DNA of 64,000 bases from Nematostella vectensis (GCF_932526225.1 NC_064039.1:12356139-12420138), one strand, 5' to 3'; positions 46,952-59,624 are shown, counted from the stretch's first letter. Numbers and translations are program-made. The notes: a model not told the origin generated them from the sequence alone.

Positions 46952-49900
46952 TCACGCCTCCCCTTTAACAACTAGTTGGTTTGTTTCTACAGCCCCCTTC
47001 TCTCCATGGATGTTCTCTTCTGCTGTATAGTACGGTAGGAACGGAAGAAATCTCGCAATTCGCAGTTTGCTCAGGCGGTTCAGTCCAAACGGTAGGTCAT
47101 AGATGTGGATTGAAGCAAGAGATCCACTCTCATCTTCTTCCTGGGTAACAATTGATCGCCATCTATTGATACCTCGCTCTTCTGGTGTTCCTGGAATCGC
47201 ATTGTCCAGAAAGAGTGCAAGTATTCCTGCCACCGCCATGTTGGTCTTCAAGAGTACAGTGATGATCTGATCGACCTCTCGTGAACCTGTCAGGCAACAA
47301 ACCTCAAGATCAGATCAGAAGAAGCAACGCAGCAAGGAGGAGCTGATAGACTAAGGTTTTGAGGGGCCAGGTCAAAATGCAAGGCGGAGAAGGGGTGGTG
47401 AACGGGGGCTCAAGACAGCTCACATGTTATCTGTGTCTGGGGGCATGTTACCATGCCCAGAAAGATTTGACATTTTGAAAGACCAAAAAATTTATAACTT
47501 TCTTCCCTAGTTTTCTTGTAACCCACACCATCCCTCCTCCAGTACTCCCTTGCCTGCCGCTTATTTTTACCAAGGGGCGTTTATTCCAGGTTTGTAGCCG
47601 CGCCTCTCCGCTCAAATTATTGATAATTTTCTCCCCAAATTAGCTATACTATCATGTCAGTATTTGTTGCCATAGTTACCTGTGGCTATGGCACCCGGAT
47701 GCTTATCCAAATACCATGGCAACGCGAAGCCAAGCATCAGCGACAATCCGATGATGAAAAGATTGCGTGACGAATTTAAATCGACGAACTGCAAGGTGGA
47801 GATCCCCACCGCAGCCACTATCCCGAACATCACCATAAAGACCCCGCCTACAATGGGACCAGGTACGGTGGTGAAAAGAGCACCTATTTTTCCGATCACA
47901 CCCATGACAACTAGAATCATCCCTGCGAACTGGATCACACGCAAACTGCCAACCTGATGATGCAATAACCAGAGTAAGGGGAAACAGTGCGGTACCGCCT
48001 ATAAGGGGGGGAGGGGGGCTGAGGTACCGACTATAAGGGGGGGAGGCTGGGTACCGCCTATAAGGGGGGCTGAGGACCTGCGTCCCCCCCCCCCATCCCA
48101 AGATATTATCAAGAAATGACCAGTAGGGGCTTGGCTGTGCCCCAACTTTTCCTAGTTTCTCTGTATAGTGTCCCCGGTATTTCGAGATCCGCTTCGGACC
48201 TGAAATACAGTGACTTTACGAGTAAGCGTAGTTTGGTCCTTGGATGTCTCTATGACATAACTCCTAATGGTGACTCAAAAAACCTGAGATTTCTCGTTAA
48301 AAGCTTGAGTTCAAGGGATCCGAGGTTACATTAAGACGAAGCAAGGGAAAGAACACAGTTCCAGAAATCCATATGAAATCTAATTAAAACTGTAATTTCA
48401 AATTGCAATGGTCTGTAAAACATGTCTCATTCCAGAGCCGTAACAGGCCACACACAATACAGAAACATTAAGAAAATATTGGGAGGAGGGGGGGGGGGGG
48501 CACAGCCACGCCATTTGTGGTCATTTCCTTATAAGCCCCCAGTGCCCCCCTGCTTAGGCCCTGCATTCTGTCTATGAAACAATTGTTGGAAGTTTTGTAG
48601 CATAATGTTGTCCCTTTAAAATTTGGCACTAACACTTAAAAGGGAAAGAAGAGGTGTTGCCAACGTGTAAAATGCGGGGCTGATTGAAAATGTTATAGGA
48701 GTTTGGCTGCTGCTGGTAGGTCCGTCCCACCAAAAATAACCTTCAACTAACTGCCACCGATGCATTTTGCCTAATGTGAATGAACGATCATAGATTTTCG
48801 CTACCTTTGTCATACCAAGGGCCCCGATATTCGTGCTGTATGACGTTGTCCCGTTACCACTCCCCCACAGTCCGGTGATGAGGCATCCAATGCCCTCCAT
48901 ACCGATCCCACGATTGACGGCATGCTTAGGGGGAGGAGGTGCTCCGCATAATCTAGAGCATGCGTAGTAGTCGCCTATGGACTCGATGATTGATGCCAAG
49001 ACACCAGCCAGCATCCCAAACACCCCTGCGGCACTAACAGTGGGCGTGCCCCATTGACCTGTCAGTCAAGTCAACATTTAATGCATTAGAATATATTTAT
49101 TTAGGGTCCAAGTGAACACTAACAATAAAAAATAACTATCGCAGTGGCTATATGCCCGACAGTCGGGAAAGGTCCACAATTGACTAAATGCCCGACAGTT
49201 TATTTTATTTTCAATTTATTTAAAAAAAAAGAGTTAATTGTCGACCTACTAAGTTCAAAGTATTCTATATTTTTTTTTAGAAAGGGCAAGCGAATCTGAG
49301 TTGAACTTTGTTGTCGGTATTGAATGTTTTCTGTCGTCCTGTGTACACTATAAAATTGTAATTTAAGTGCCACTTAAGAATTTTCTACAGTATACTGCTA
49401 AATGTCGGTAGTTCTCAATTTGCTAAAATATCACAGTAAATTGTCAACCTTGTAAGTCACGCTAATCTGAATTGAGCTTTCTTTGTCGGAATTTAATGTT
49501 CCCTTGCTTGTATACACTATAAACACTTTTCCCGACGGTGTTATTCTAAAAGCGGCTGCTAAGCAGACTAGTGTTATTGTAGCAAATAAAATTTGTTTCA
49601 ACAAAATTAGCGATTTTATGGTGTATACAAGCAAGAAAAAGCATTCAATTCCTACAACAAAGCTCAATACAGAATCGCTTGCCCTTTCTAAACAAATATA
49701 GGATAATTTGAACTCACTAGGCTGACAATTACTGGCTTATTTGAATAAATTGGAAACTGTCGGGCATTTAGGACCTTTCCCGACTGTCGGCCATATAGCC
49801 ACTGCGTATAATAATATACCATTTTAATCATTAAATTCTCATACTGCTTTACAATTCTTCCCTTCTTACTCAGCCTCAGTAACCTGAGTTACTAAGTTAC

Positions 49901-52051
49901 TTTCTGGAAGAAGATGGGGTTTCTAACACGTCATATTTCCTGGCTTAGGGTACCTGGACCAGTTACTCCCCGGAGCTCAAGCCCTTTCAATGAGTAATTT
50001 GAACCGCGACCGGCCCATTGACCGTTAATTGGTATCTACTAGAGTAGACACCAAAAATTGCTTATTTTTTATAAAGTCGTGGGGTTTTTCGGAAAAAGGT
50101 CGATGGAATGTTAGGCTAGACGGTGAAACTAAAACTGATTTCAGAAACTCTTTAAGTTGTTACTTTATGCCAATATTCGATAATATTCTTCCATAAAAAT
50201 GCAATACATTCCATTCAATTTAATGTAGTACTTGAAGGTGTGTATTATTTATATGTTTAAGCGATTTAAAGCGCATGTGGGGCCGTTAAGCGCTGTTCGG
50301 AGAAATTTAGAATTTACTCTAAATCACTCCCACATAACATATTAAGAATACTAGCATAAAGTAGCAACTCCATAATGTAGCACTCTCTATTAACGATAAA
50401 TGAGTCGGTCGGTTCAAATCACTACCTGTGGCTACCTGTGATTACTCTTTAGCAGAAGATGAGGTAACCAGGGTGACTCTCTGGCAGAATATGGGATTGG
50501 TAACACATTACTGAGTAAGGGAACCCCTACCAGTTACTATCTCCTAGAAGATCGAGTTTGTAACACATTACCTGGGTAAGGGAACCTGAACCATTTACTT
50601 TCTCGCAAAACAATCGTCCGCGCATCTGTCCTCGCGAGAAAGTTTGGGTTCTTAGGGTCATCTGGGAATCCTCCCGCAGCCGTGACGATAGCGCAAATCA
50701 TCCACGATACAAAGATTGCTAGAATGATCTGAACAAACACATCAAAAAAATTGTTTTCTCACTCTCTAGCATCTGAGACATTGTTAGCCTGCGTAGCAAG
50801 CGTTTCTGTGGAGTTTCGGGCGAAAAATGTGGCCGCGCGAAGAATGGGGTGAGAGAGTTTCCTCCCTCCCCCCTCCCCCCTCCCCCTTCTTTTTGTGCGC
50901 TCGCCCCATTTTTCGCGCGACCAATATTCCTCGCTGTCTATTTCTGCTGAAACTCTACAGAAACGCTTGCTACGCAGGCTAAGACATTGTGCAATTCAGG
51001 GCGGCTAGTAAGAATATACTCGAGTCCATGTGTCAGGAGAAGAGCGGATGCTTGCAGTATCCAAAAGCTGAAATAATATATTTACTCAAGAAAAAGAAAA
51101 AGGGCTGAAATGTCTCAGACAGACTGCATCTTATGTCTGGATGTACGCCTGGTCTATTTTCTGGGTTTTCGCGCGCGTTGCCGTCTTCGTTACCTAAGTA
51201 TAATAGTTTCTGACACTATAAGCTTTTTTTTTACTGTATTGCAGTAAACTTCCAACTAGTGGTAGCTAAGGTTTGTTTAATTATTGGGTTTAGCAGTGGG
51301 GTTAGGGTTTTATATTCAACCCTGTATTCAACTCACCGGAAAAAGCCTGAATACCGGAGAGTGTGCGACGAAGAAGCCTTTCTTGAACCTGTAGCCCGGC
51401 AGGGGCACCTCGATGTTGGTAAGCATCTGAGAGAAGATGGTTATCAACGCCACCGTCCTGTACAGAACAGAAATAATTAAAGCAAATCCTCTGTTCACAC
51501 TTAGAGCCAGAGCAGCATATCCCCTGTTGTTTAGGATCCCTGTGGTTGCCCGTAAAGAGGAGGGGATGGGGAGAACCTGACGTCACACACTTACCAAGCA
51601 CAGGGGACCCAATAAAAAGTCGGGGAAGGGAAGCCTGGAAGTAGGCTGGTACCAAGATTGACATGCTAATGCTGTTATCATAAATCATTTGATATGGGTT
51701 TTATGTATTCACGGTGTTTTATTCCTTTAATCGTGTTTTTACTTGATATCGACGAATTAGCAAGGAAACAATATCGAGTAATAAGCTTAAAATCTTCTAG
51801 ATAAACAATTCAAATAGCCAAATTCGATAGAAATTGGCCTTAGCTCGTCTCAGTCAAGCAATCAGGCAACAAAACCTGGCCATGTTACCACCCCTACAGG
51901 TATCAACGGTCCATCCCTTGAGGTATGCTCACGTGAAAGCCACTCCCCAATGATTGCCTGTATAAAACAAAACGATACTTTTAAAACATTGGTTATCGTA
52001 TTTAGACCATGAAGTAATGAGAAGATTTAGTTAATAATGATGATGATGATA

Positions 52052-52135
<84 letters not shown>

Positions 52136-55100
52136 TTGACGGGCCTGCTGCCATTTGCAAGGCCCGCTACGTTGACCAAAAGCAAAATTTATATTTCAAT
52201 CTATTGGAAAGGCGTTGTCTAACAGCCTTAGCATATTGTTTTTCAATAAAAAGATTTGAAAGCGTAATTATTCCAGAATTTCGGGCATTAATTGGCGCGT
52301 TTTCGAGTGGGTACCAACATCATGCACATAGTTAGAGATGATGATGATGGTGGTCATGATGATGATATTGATGGTGATGACGAAAAAGCAAGCAAAGAAA
52401 TATCATGCGAAAAACATCGAAAAATAACACACGAAATCCGTGGACTGCGTCTTACCAGCATGCTCTGCGGCGACATGGAATAGCGATAAGCCAATCAGAG
52501 TGATCGTAGGTGCCACTGTGATTGGTCCAATGAAGCGCAACAGGAATCCCACGATTCCTGAGAATCCGATGAAGATTTGGAACATTGAGGAGATCATGAT
52601 GGCACCTTGGATCTGGGGAAGAAAACAGGAAAAGGAAAACAGAAAAAAGGGTTAGATAGAGGGCGGTTACTGGTGGCTGCTAGGGCGGTTCGCCTAAAGA
52701 GAGACAACGGTTCCCAATAAAATATCAAAGAATAGGATCTACCACTCTTTTATGAACCTATTTCACCTATTTCAAAAACGTTGTCAGTGCAAACGGCACA
52801 TAGCGATTGACAAATGGCGGTTCTACGTACCCGTTTATAATTCAAAAGAAAAAAATGAATAAAACATACGAATATTCATCTAATATAATCAATATATTGT
52901 TCTGGCATCGCTTGAGTTTATTTATCACCTTTTAAAAAAAATAATTACTACCTATAAACACCTTTAGGTCGTAGAACTTCCATTTGGCAATTGCTATTTG
53001 CCGTTCGCGCTGACAACCTTTATTGAAATAGGTGTATGCATGTGAAAACAGAACATGAAAATAACATTCCTTGAATGAGGTTTAATACCCTATAGACCGC
53101 ATTTGATTAAAAATATCTAAGGTCATCACTTGCACTCGGACTGGGTGTCGTAAAATGAAGGGTAAAATGTCGGCAAATCCGGAAAGTAAATAACATGTCG
53201 GGGTCACATAGTTACCTCGCGCATGCGTATTCTCCAATCGCCGCTGTCGACCGTTGTTGCGTTAGATGATATGTTTGATTCACCTGTCACTGCAGCAAAA
53301 TTAAAACATGATGCCATAAAATGTAGCGATTCTAAAACACACCTTCTCTGTTCTTATTACGAAGCGATGTGTCAGACTACTTTGAATTTGATCTTTCTTT
53401 TTCGGACTTCAATTAGGGCGGGCTATTTTTTTTTCAGGATAGTAAGCGAAAAAAAAAAAAACTAGTTCTCTAGTAGATTCGTTCTGTATTATAGCTTCAT
53501 GATGTGTCAGTTACCTGTACCCGCTGGACACTTGAACTGCGGGAGCGACAAGATGGCAAAAGTCGGCGACAAGAAGGAGAATGACCCTCCTTGGATGATT
53601 GGCAGCCTACGACGCAAAAAGAAAGTTGTGGATGATGCCGTTGACTGGCTCCAAGTGGTAATAGGAATTTTTTGTTTACCTGACGCCTAATGTGGTCTGC
53701 AAAAGAGTGGTGATGCCCGAGACAAAAAACATAGTAGAGAGAACCTCCGCGACGACTAGAGGGTTGTTGGAGAAGCACATAGGTCCACTTAAGATGAATG
53801 GAATGGTAAGAGTTCCGCCCAACATCGTAAGGTAATGCTGCAATACGATAAATAACGCAGTATTAGAGACGGGCATGGTATTCCTAAATGGGCACGGACC
53901 GGGCCTAACAGGGTATACATAAACAAGTATACTGACCGAGTCCATAGCGTACGCCTAAATGAGTACGGACCGAGTGTATAGGGTACGAATAAGTGAGTAC
54001 GGACCGAGTGTATAGGGTATGCCTAAGTGTGTACGGACCGAGTGTATAGGGTAAGCCTAAGTGTGTACGGACCGAGTGTATAGGGTATGTCTAAGTGAGT
54101 ACGGACCGAGTGTATAGGGTATGAATAAGTGAGTACGGACAGAGTGTATAGAGTATGCCTAAGTGAGTACGGACCGAGTGTATAGGGTATGCCTAAGTGA
54201 GTACGGACCGAGTGTATAGGGTATGCCTAAGTGAGTACGGACCGAGTTTATGCCTAAGTGTGTACGGACCAAGTTTATAGGGTATGACTAAGTGAGTACG
54301 GACAGAGTGTATAGGGTATGTCAAAGTGAGTAAGGACCGAGTGTACAGGGTATGCCTAAGTGAGTACGAACCAAGTGTATAGGGCATGCCTAAGTGAGTA
54401 CGGACCGAGTGTATGCCTAAGTGAGTACGGACCAAGTGTATAGGGTATGCCTAAGTGATTACGGACCGAGTGTATAGGGTATGCCTAAGTGAGTACGGAC
54501 CGAGTGTATAGGGTATGCCTAAGTGTGTAGGGACCGAGTGTATAGGGTATGTCTAAGTGAGTACGGACCGAGTGTATAGGGTATGCCTAGGTGAGTACGG
54601 ACCGAGTGTATAGGGTATGCCTAAGTGAGTACGGACCGAGTGTATAGGGTATGTCTAAGTGAGTACGGACCGAGTGTATAGGGTATGCCTAAGTGTGTAC
54701 GGACCGAGTGTATAGGGTATGTCTAAGTGAGTACGGACCGAGTGTATAGGGTATGCCTATAAGTGAGTACGGACCGAGTGTATAGGATATGCCTAAGTGA
54801 GTACGGACCGAGTGTATAGGGTATGTCTAAGTGAGTACGCACAGAGTGTATAGGGTACGCCTAAGTGTGTACGGACCGAGTGTATAGGGTACGCCTAAGT
54901 GTGTACGGACCGAGTGTATAGGGTATGCCTAAGTGAGTACGGACCGAGTGTATAGGGTATGGCTAAGTGAGTACGGACCGAGTGTATAGGGTATGCCTGA
55001 GTGAGTACGGACCGAGTGTATAGGGTATGCCTAAGTGAGTACGGACCGGGTCTGTGGTGTATGCCTAAGTGAGTACGGACCGGGTCTGTGGTGTATGCCT

Positions 55101-55335
55101 TAATGAGTACGGACCGGGTCTAAAGGGTATGCTTAACAAGTAGTGGGACTACAGTCGTAGAATAATCCAATATTACCTGAAAACCGAGAACAATACACGC
55201 GTACCATGGCGGGTTTTCATCCACGGCATATGTGAGACCGAAAGCATTCCTTCGCTTCTCGGCCTGTATTTCATTGCTCGGACTCGGTGTATTAGAGTTG
55301 TTTTGAGGTTGTGTATTAGACTTGTCCATTTTCCC
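46952..55335 (-). CDS. SLC23A1/2-like: SLC23 family nucleobase/ascorbate transporter, 11 coding exons
   Basis: Coding exons 55177-55329, 53680-53837, 53515-53606, 53216-53289, 52456-52612, 51933-51957, 51337-51457, 50572-50728, 48805-49058, 47680-47953 and 46952-47277 join in phase to 596 residues (human SLC23A1 is 598); the first exon probably extends to 55335. Landmarks: [63 protein letters not shown] across a 25-bp microexon, [54 protein letters not shown], the family signature NIGALGMTK, and [12 protein letters not shown] near the C-terminus. These are sodium-coupled plasma-membrane carriers of ascorbate or nucleobases with about 12-14 membrane helices; substrate cannot be told from the sequence. 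Introns carry several transposons and minisatellites. Confidence 0.96.
47990..48075. repeat. three copies of a ~32-bp G-rich repeat
   Basis: GGTACCGCCTATAAGGGGGG recurs three times in the intron between the last two SLC23 exons but one. Confidence 0.7.
48111..48530. mobile_element. 420-bp MITE in an SLC23 intron
   Basis: GAAATGACCAGTAGGGGCTTGGCTGTGCCCC at the left end (48113-48142) matches the inverse of 48500-48528 with few changes. A related partial copy lies at 61493-61625. Confidence 0.7.
49140..49806. mobile_element. 667-bp inverted-repeat transposon in an SLC23 intron
   Basis: Ends CGCAGTGGCTATATG and CATATAGCCACTGCG are perfect inverses, followed by ACAGTCGGGAAAGGTCC on both sides. 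The middle is itself partly inverted. Comparison with the paralogous flank at 59625-59902, which lacks the element, marks the insertion point and suggests a target duplication of 8-9 bp resembling TATAATTAT. Confidence 0.85.
49870..50571. repeat. diverged repeats of an SLC23 exon-intron junction
   Basis: Read on the minus strand, the end of exon 50572-50728 and its donor (GGTTCCCTTACCCAG|GTAATGTGTTAC) is followed by a second copy (near 50505) in which the donor is altered, a third more diverged (near 50450), and another at about 49890-49985. Unit length is about 70 bp for the adjacent copies. Confidence 0.7.
50785..50982. mobile_element. 198-bp MITE with target duplication
   Basis: Ends TTAGCCTGCGTAGCAAGCG and the exact inverse at the right, stem of about 34 bp. 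GACATTG is present directly on both sides (50777-50783 and 50983-50989), a 7-8 bp target duplication consistent with hAT-type transposition. Confidence 0.85.
52037..52133. repeat. (ATG/GAT)n microsatellite
   Basis: About 30 repeats of the GAT trinucleotide inside an SLC23 intron. A poly-Met reading frame here is only a by-product. Confidence 0.95.
53875..55135. repeat. 34-bp minisatellite, about 37 copies, in SLC23 intron 1
   Basis: Unit close to GAGTACGGACCGAGTGTATAGGGTATGCCTAAGT, with GAG/GTG and GCC/TCT variants forming higher-order patterns. The copies at both edges (before 53970 and after 55045) are the most diverged. Confidence 0.95.
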
Positions 55336-55479
55336 CTAGAAACGCATAAAAGCATGTTGGTCATTTGCGAATTGTTACTTAAAAGATTGCCTTCAATTTT
55401 GGTCATAAGGCCTAATTAAATTATTATTAAACTGATCTTTCCAAATCAAATAGTCGCAAAACGGATCAGAATAAGAAAA

Positions 55480-55767
55480 AATGATAAATCAATGGCTTAG
55501 TTATGATAAATCAATGGCTTAGTTATGATAAATCAATGGCTTAGTTATGATAAATCAATGGCTTAGTAATGATAAATCAATGGCTTAGTTATGATAAATC
55601 AATGACTTAGTTATGATAAATCAATGGCTTAGTTATGATAAATCAATGGTTTAGTTATGATAAATCAATGGCTTAGTTATGATAAATCGATGGCTTAGTT
55701 ATGATAAATCAATGGCTTAGTTATGATAAATCAATGGCTTAGTTATGATAAATCAATGGCTTAGTTA
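55480..55767. repeat. 22-bp minisatellite, about 13 copies
   Basis: Unit ATGATAAATCAATGGCTTAGTT, almost invariant, starting about 145 bp upstream of the SLC23 first coding exon. Confidence 0.95.
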
Positions 55768-57752
55768 TGTAATCGTCTGCATGTGTAGTATAGTGATGGC
55801 CACTCTTCCCCCACTAGAAAAGGTGGGAGGGGGTGGGGGGTGGGGAGGTTTCTTCTGTCTTGCATTACACGATTTTTTTTCTTGCTCCAAGACGTGCATT
55901 ATTTTTTTCTAACGTAGATAGAGTCAGAGTCACATTGAACATATCCTGACTGAGGTTTAGTAAGAGATAGAGATAGCATACGACCAGAGGGGAGTTCTAC
56001 GAGGAAATAAAGCAAAACATCAAATTAATGGTGTCCTATCTTGTCCTACGTTGTATCATAAATCCCCTGTGACAATCTGGTGGAGAACCCGGGTTAAAAT
56101 TTATATGAGAAAAGAGCAACTGGTTTCCTAAGACTAATAAGAATCACACATTCATCAGGAGGTGTTGGAAATGGTTTGCGGCAATGGTTTTGATGCCGTG
56201 TGGAAACCTTTTGTATTCGTGGAAGTATTCTTGGAATTACGTGTCCCTAACTCTAGTCGCGTGACGGGAGTTGCGTGACAGTATGCATTTTTTCCGTCTG
56301 GTTCGTTCCTTAACCACCCCCCCCCCTCCTCCTTCACATTTCCAATGGTACCTCCTTAAAGAACATTTCATGTCAAAAGGAATCGGATACGGGCGAAAAA
56401 CCTTGAGATTAAATATACTCGAAGTGACCAAATGAGATCGTGTTTAGGGAGCAGTTATTATGCATCGGGGGGGGGGGGGGGGGGGGCTACTATTGCCATT
56501 ATTTTCTCATTACAAAAATCGCAAACCTCCCCCAAATCTAAGCTGAAAAAATACCGACCCTCCCCTCAAAAAGTAACCAAAAATATAACCCCTAAAAAAG
56601 GTTTATCCAACAACTTAGGCTCTGCAAACTTTTATTGGTCTTTGTATAGCGCTCTCGCTTTCCAAATTCGACACGTTCTTGACACGTTCTTAGGGTGAAA
56701 CAGTTTTCTGCCCCAACAAAAAGAAAATCGCGAGAACGCAACCAAAACAGGCACCAGGCTGCTGCCCGGAAAACGTGCCGAACTTCAAAGCTGAAGAAAA
56801 TCTCTCCGTCTGTCGAGGATGATGATGCTATCAGGGCTAAACGCACGATCTAGACAAAGAGGTTCTCGCAAACCTAGGGAAACGCGAGAAGAGATGACTA
56901 CAAAACCTGCAATCTGAAAAGCTCCATTTGCTGAATGACAGTGGGAAATAAAATTCTACTAAGGAAATATGTCCGGAAAGTGCAGGGAAGAGAAGTAGAA
57001 GATGAAGACGAAGAAGATAATGATGGAGATGGCAGAGAAGATAATGATAAGGAGATGACAGAGACGAAGGAGATGACGGAGACGAAGATGACGGGCACAT
57101 CGGTGCTTATTGGGAACGTTCATTTGGAGAGCCGTACATGACGTCGTGCCATGACTAAGAACTAAACAACATTTAGCTCAGCCTGTATACGCGCTCTAGC
57201 ATGTTTTTGTTATCATTTGTAATTAAGAAGACTGTGCCTCCCTAGCTCTGCGTTCCACACCATGGTAGATTATTACTGAAATGTCACCAAGTATTATATG
57301 TACAGCAGTTTGATCAGATCAAGAGAGCATAATTGATCAAAATATACTTGTTTAAAAAATATGCCCCCCCCCCCCCCAAATCTTGGTTCAAAAATCTAGG
57401 CCCACCTTCAAATCCTAGCGACCCCCCACCCCCCAATATAGTAGCCCTCCCCCTATAAATAATGAATGCTCCCTCGTGTGTTTCGGCACGTATTGCAAAC
57501 ACTTAAAAAATATATCAAGCGTAAACGCACGTTATTTGTTTGGTGGTTCATTGCATTTGAACTGTTCAAAGAAGTAAATCCAATTATCATCTGGAGGATA
57601 AAACAGTCGCTTTTTGTAGTCGCTAGCTAATGTCAAGTTCTTTGGATAGTCCGTCACCTGACATCCCGAAAAACTTTTAGCCTCGTTTAGACAAGGACTG
57701 AGCCAAATGGAGTAAGGGGGGGGGGGGGGGGGGGGGGGGAGGGGCGACATTT
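55768..57752. other. upstream of SLC23, no supported gene
   Basis: Contains a poly-G tract at 56468-56486, a C tract at 57363-57377 and a G tract at 57717-57739, likely sequence-quality hazards. A Lys/Arg-rich decayed frame (about 56698-57130, plus) has several stops; see findings. No gene supported. Confidence 0.35.
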
Positions 57753-58505
57753 ACCGAGTCGAATATCGCGAAATAAAGTCGTTAACATGAGATTAAAATT
57801 GGCAAGAGAGTGTAGAAATTTACTTTATTCTTGGCCTAACGGGTACATACGCAGCCTGCGAAAATTCTTAAAGCTTGTTGGATACTGTGCGATGACTTTC
57901 ACCCCAATAAAATGGAGCCTTCAACTCTTTATAAATCTTTTTATCATAATTGCCGAGTCGAATATCATCGCAGAATAAAGATGTCAATATGCAAATGATA
58001 GTGGTGAAAGCGCGTAGACATTTTTCATCATGTTTGGCCTGACAAGGGTACATACCACACGCACATTCGGTGACAATTTTGTAAAAGCCTGTTGAAGTTC
58101 CTGTGATTACCTTTTCCCCATAAACCGTAAACTTCAGCTCTTTATAATTTTTTTTCATAGCTGCCGGTTCGAATATTATCGCAGATCAAAGATGTTACCA
58201 TGCGATAACAGGGCGAGGAGCGCGCACACATTTTTCTATGATTGCTTGCAGGGTACATAACACAGTCGGCGACAATTCTAAAAGCTTGTTTGACATCGGT
58301 GCGATGTTTGTCTTCCCCATAAGCTGTAAGCTTCACCTCTTTTTAAATGTTTTTTTCATAATTGCCGAGTCGACTATCATCGCAGAATTGAGGTGTTAAC
58401 ATGTACTTTCCGTGACAATTAAAACAAACTAAAACTTGTTAAAGTCCGTGCGATGATCATTCTAGCCCCTAATCCATAACATTCACTTCTTTATAAAAGC
58501 GATAA
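57753..58505. repeat. diverged tandem repeat of about 200 bp, four copies
   Basis: Copies begin with CCGAGTCGAATAT-like sequence at 57753, 57953, 58164 and 58365 and share GGGTACATA, TTCTTAAAGCTTGTT and CTTTATAA landmarks. Two middle copies are open on the minus strand with conserved Cys, but the outer two are broken, so coding is doubtful. Confidence 0.75.
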
Positions 58506-58533
58506 TCAAAGTAACACAAAGCAAATATCTTAC

Positions 58534-58640
58534 CTGGGAGCTTGATAACAACACCGGTCATGGGAACACGACTCTCCAGTACTAGATATTTGCTTCAATG
58601 ACTAGTAACGTCACATTGATCCCAGAAGGCTTTGCGTTCG
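58534..58640 (-). promoter_or_regulatory. possible 5'UTR exon of SLC23 with an upstream ORF
   Basis: A strong donor (CCAG|GTAAGATAT) at 58534 on the minus strand could splice to the acceptor TTTCTAG at 55336, six bases before the SLC23 ATG. ATG at 58561 would then start a 15-codon upstream ORF that ends with TAA inside the SLC23 coding start, in another frame. A TGACGTTA half-CRE lies at about 58605-58612. The upstream end of the exon is a guess. Confidence 0.4.
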
Positions 58641-58690
58641 TTGAAAATACAAGTAAGTCTCAACTCATTTTTAATATACATTCCAAATTA

Positions 58691-58916
58691 GGTTGTACTC
58701 GGAGAAAGTGTGTATCGTAACCCGCAGTGATTCATGGGTATCAAGTAAATAAACAAATAAGCGTAAATAAAATACAAATCCAGGTTTCTAAAGGTGTAGA
58801 GTTCTTGTTCATGTTCTTATGATCATTCACATAGCTTTCAGATACAAGGATTCAGCCGTTCATACGCTACCCATGAACCACCGCGGGTTACGACACATAG
58901 ATCCTCGAGTGCAACC
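58691..58916. mobile_element. 226-bp MITE
   Basis: GGTTGTACTCGGAG at the left matches the inverse of CTCGAGTGCAACC at the right; the pairing continues through CGTAACCCGC and TTCATGGGTA. No ORF. Confidence 0.75.
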
Positions 58917-59045
58917 ATATTTTTGAAATATGTGTATATGATACACGACAGCAAATTGTTTAAATCAATTAAATTTGGCAAGCATCAAGAATTTGCGAAG
59001 GCAAGTGATATATTTTAGCGTTTTTTTAGCATCGCTAGAAGTCAT

Positions 59046-59420
59046 AGGGTTTCCCAGAGAGGCAGAGGCTCTGAGGACAAAGCAATCATCGCATTTGTCG
59101 GTGAAAATATGATATTGGATTTTCGGGCCTCGGACCAGAAGGTGGACCCATGTATAATATCATTAAGCAGATCGTTGTGCAGTTTGTTGTATTGTTTGCA
59201 ATGAAGGATAAAATGCGCTTCGTCTTCGATGTCCTCATTTGGTAGGCATAGTCGACATAGCCTTGGTTAAACTTTTTTATACGGTCTTTCGTACACGTCT
59301 TTTTCTATTTCTAGGTCATGATTGCTGACCCTTAGTTTCGTTAGTGCAATTCGGTGAGAAATATTGTTTATGTTTATAAGGTAGTCTTCTAATTTATAAT
59401 TTATTTTAAAAATGTCTATA
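59046..59420 (-). pseudogene. non-LTR retrotransposon C-terminal fragment
   Basis: Minus-strand frame reads YKLEDYLININNISHRIAL, TKLRVSNHDLEIEK, then after one frameshift/stop near 59270, RLCRLCLPNEDIEDEAHFI and a HC pair. The LTKLRxSxHxLxIE then C-x2-C...EDExHFxxxC pattern is the standard C-terminus of CR1/L2-like retrotransposon proteins. It stops at ETL and TGA at about 59043. Confidence 0.8.
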
Positions 59421-59624
59421 TGTTCTTAGCTTATTTCTTATTATCGTGCTTGCTGTCATTGAAAAGACTGCTTGATTAGCTTTGCAGTTCATGGTCTTGG
59501 ATTCTTTGTTTGATAATATTATGGAGGCTGGGTGGTAGGTTAACCGCTTCGGTATAGTCTTTATAACCTAACATGCATATGTCTCTGTATTTCATGTTTC
59601 TAAGAGTTTGGGAGTGTAGATTCT

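Noticed and set aside
52037..52222. Poly-methionine ORF
   Set aside because: A GAT microsatellite read in one frame.
54193..54435. Minus-strand ORF with repeated [10 protein letters not shown] peptides
   Set aside because: Reading of the 34-bp minisatellite in SLC23 intron 1.
57868..58336. Two Cys-containing minus-strand ORFs that look like repeated domains
   Set aside because: Two of the four repeat units are broken in the same frame, so a coding origin is not supported.
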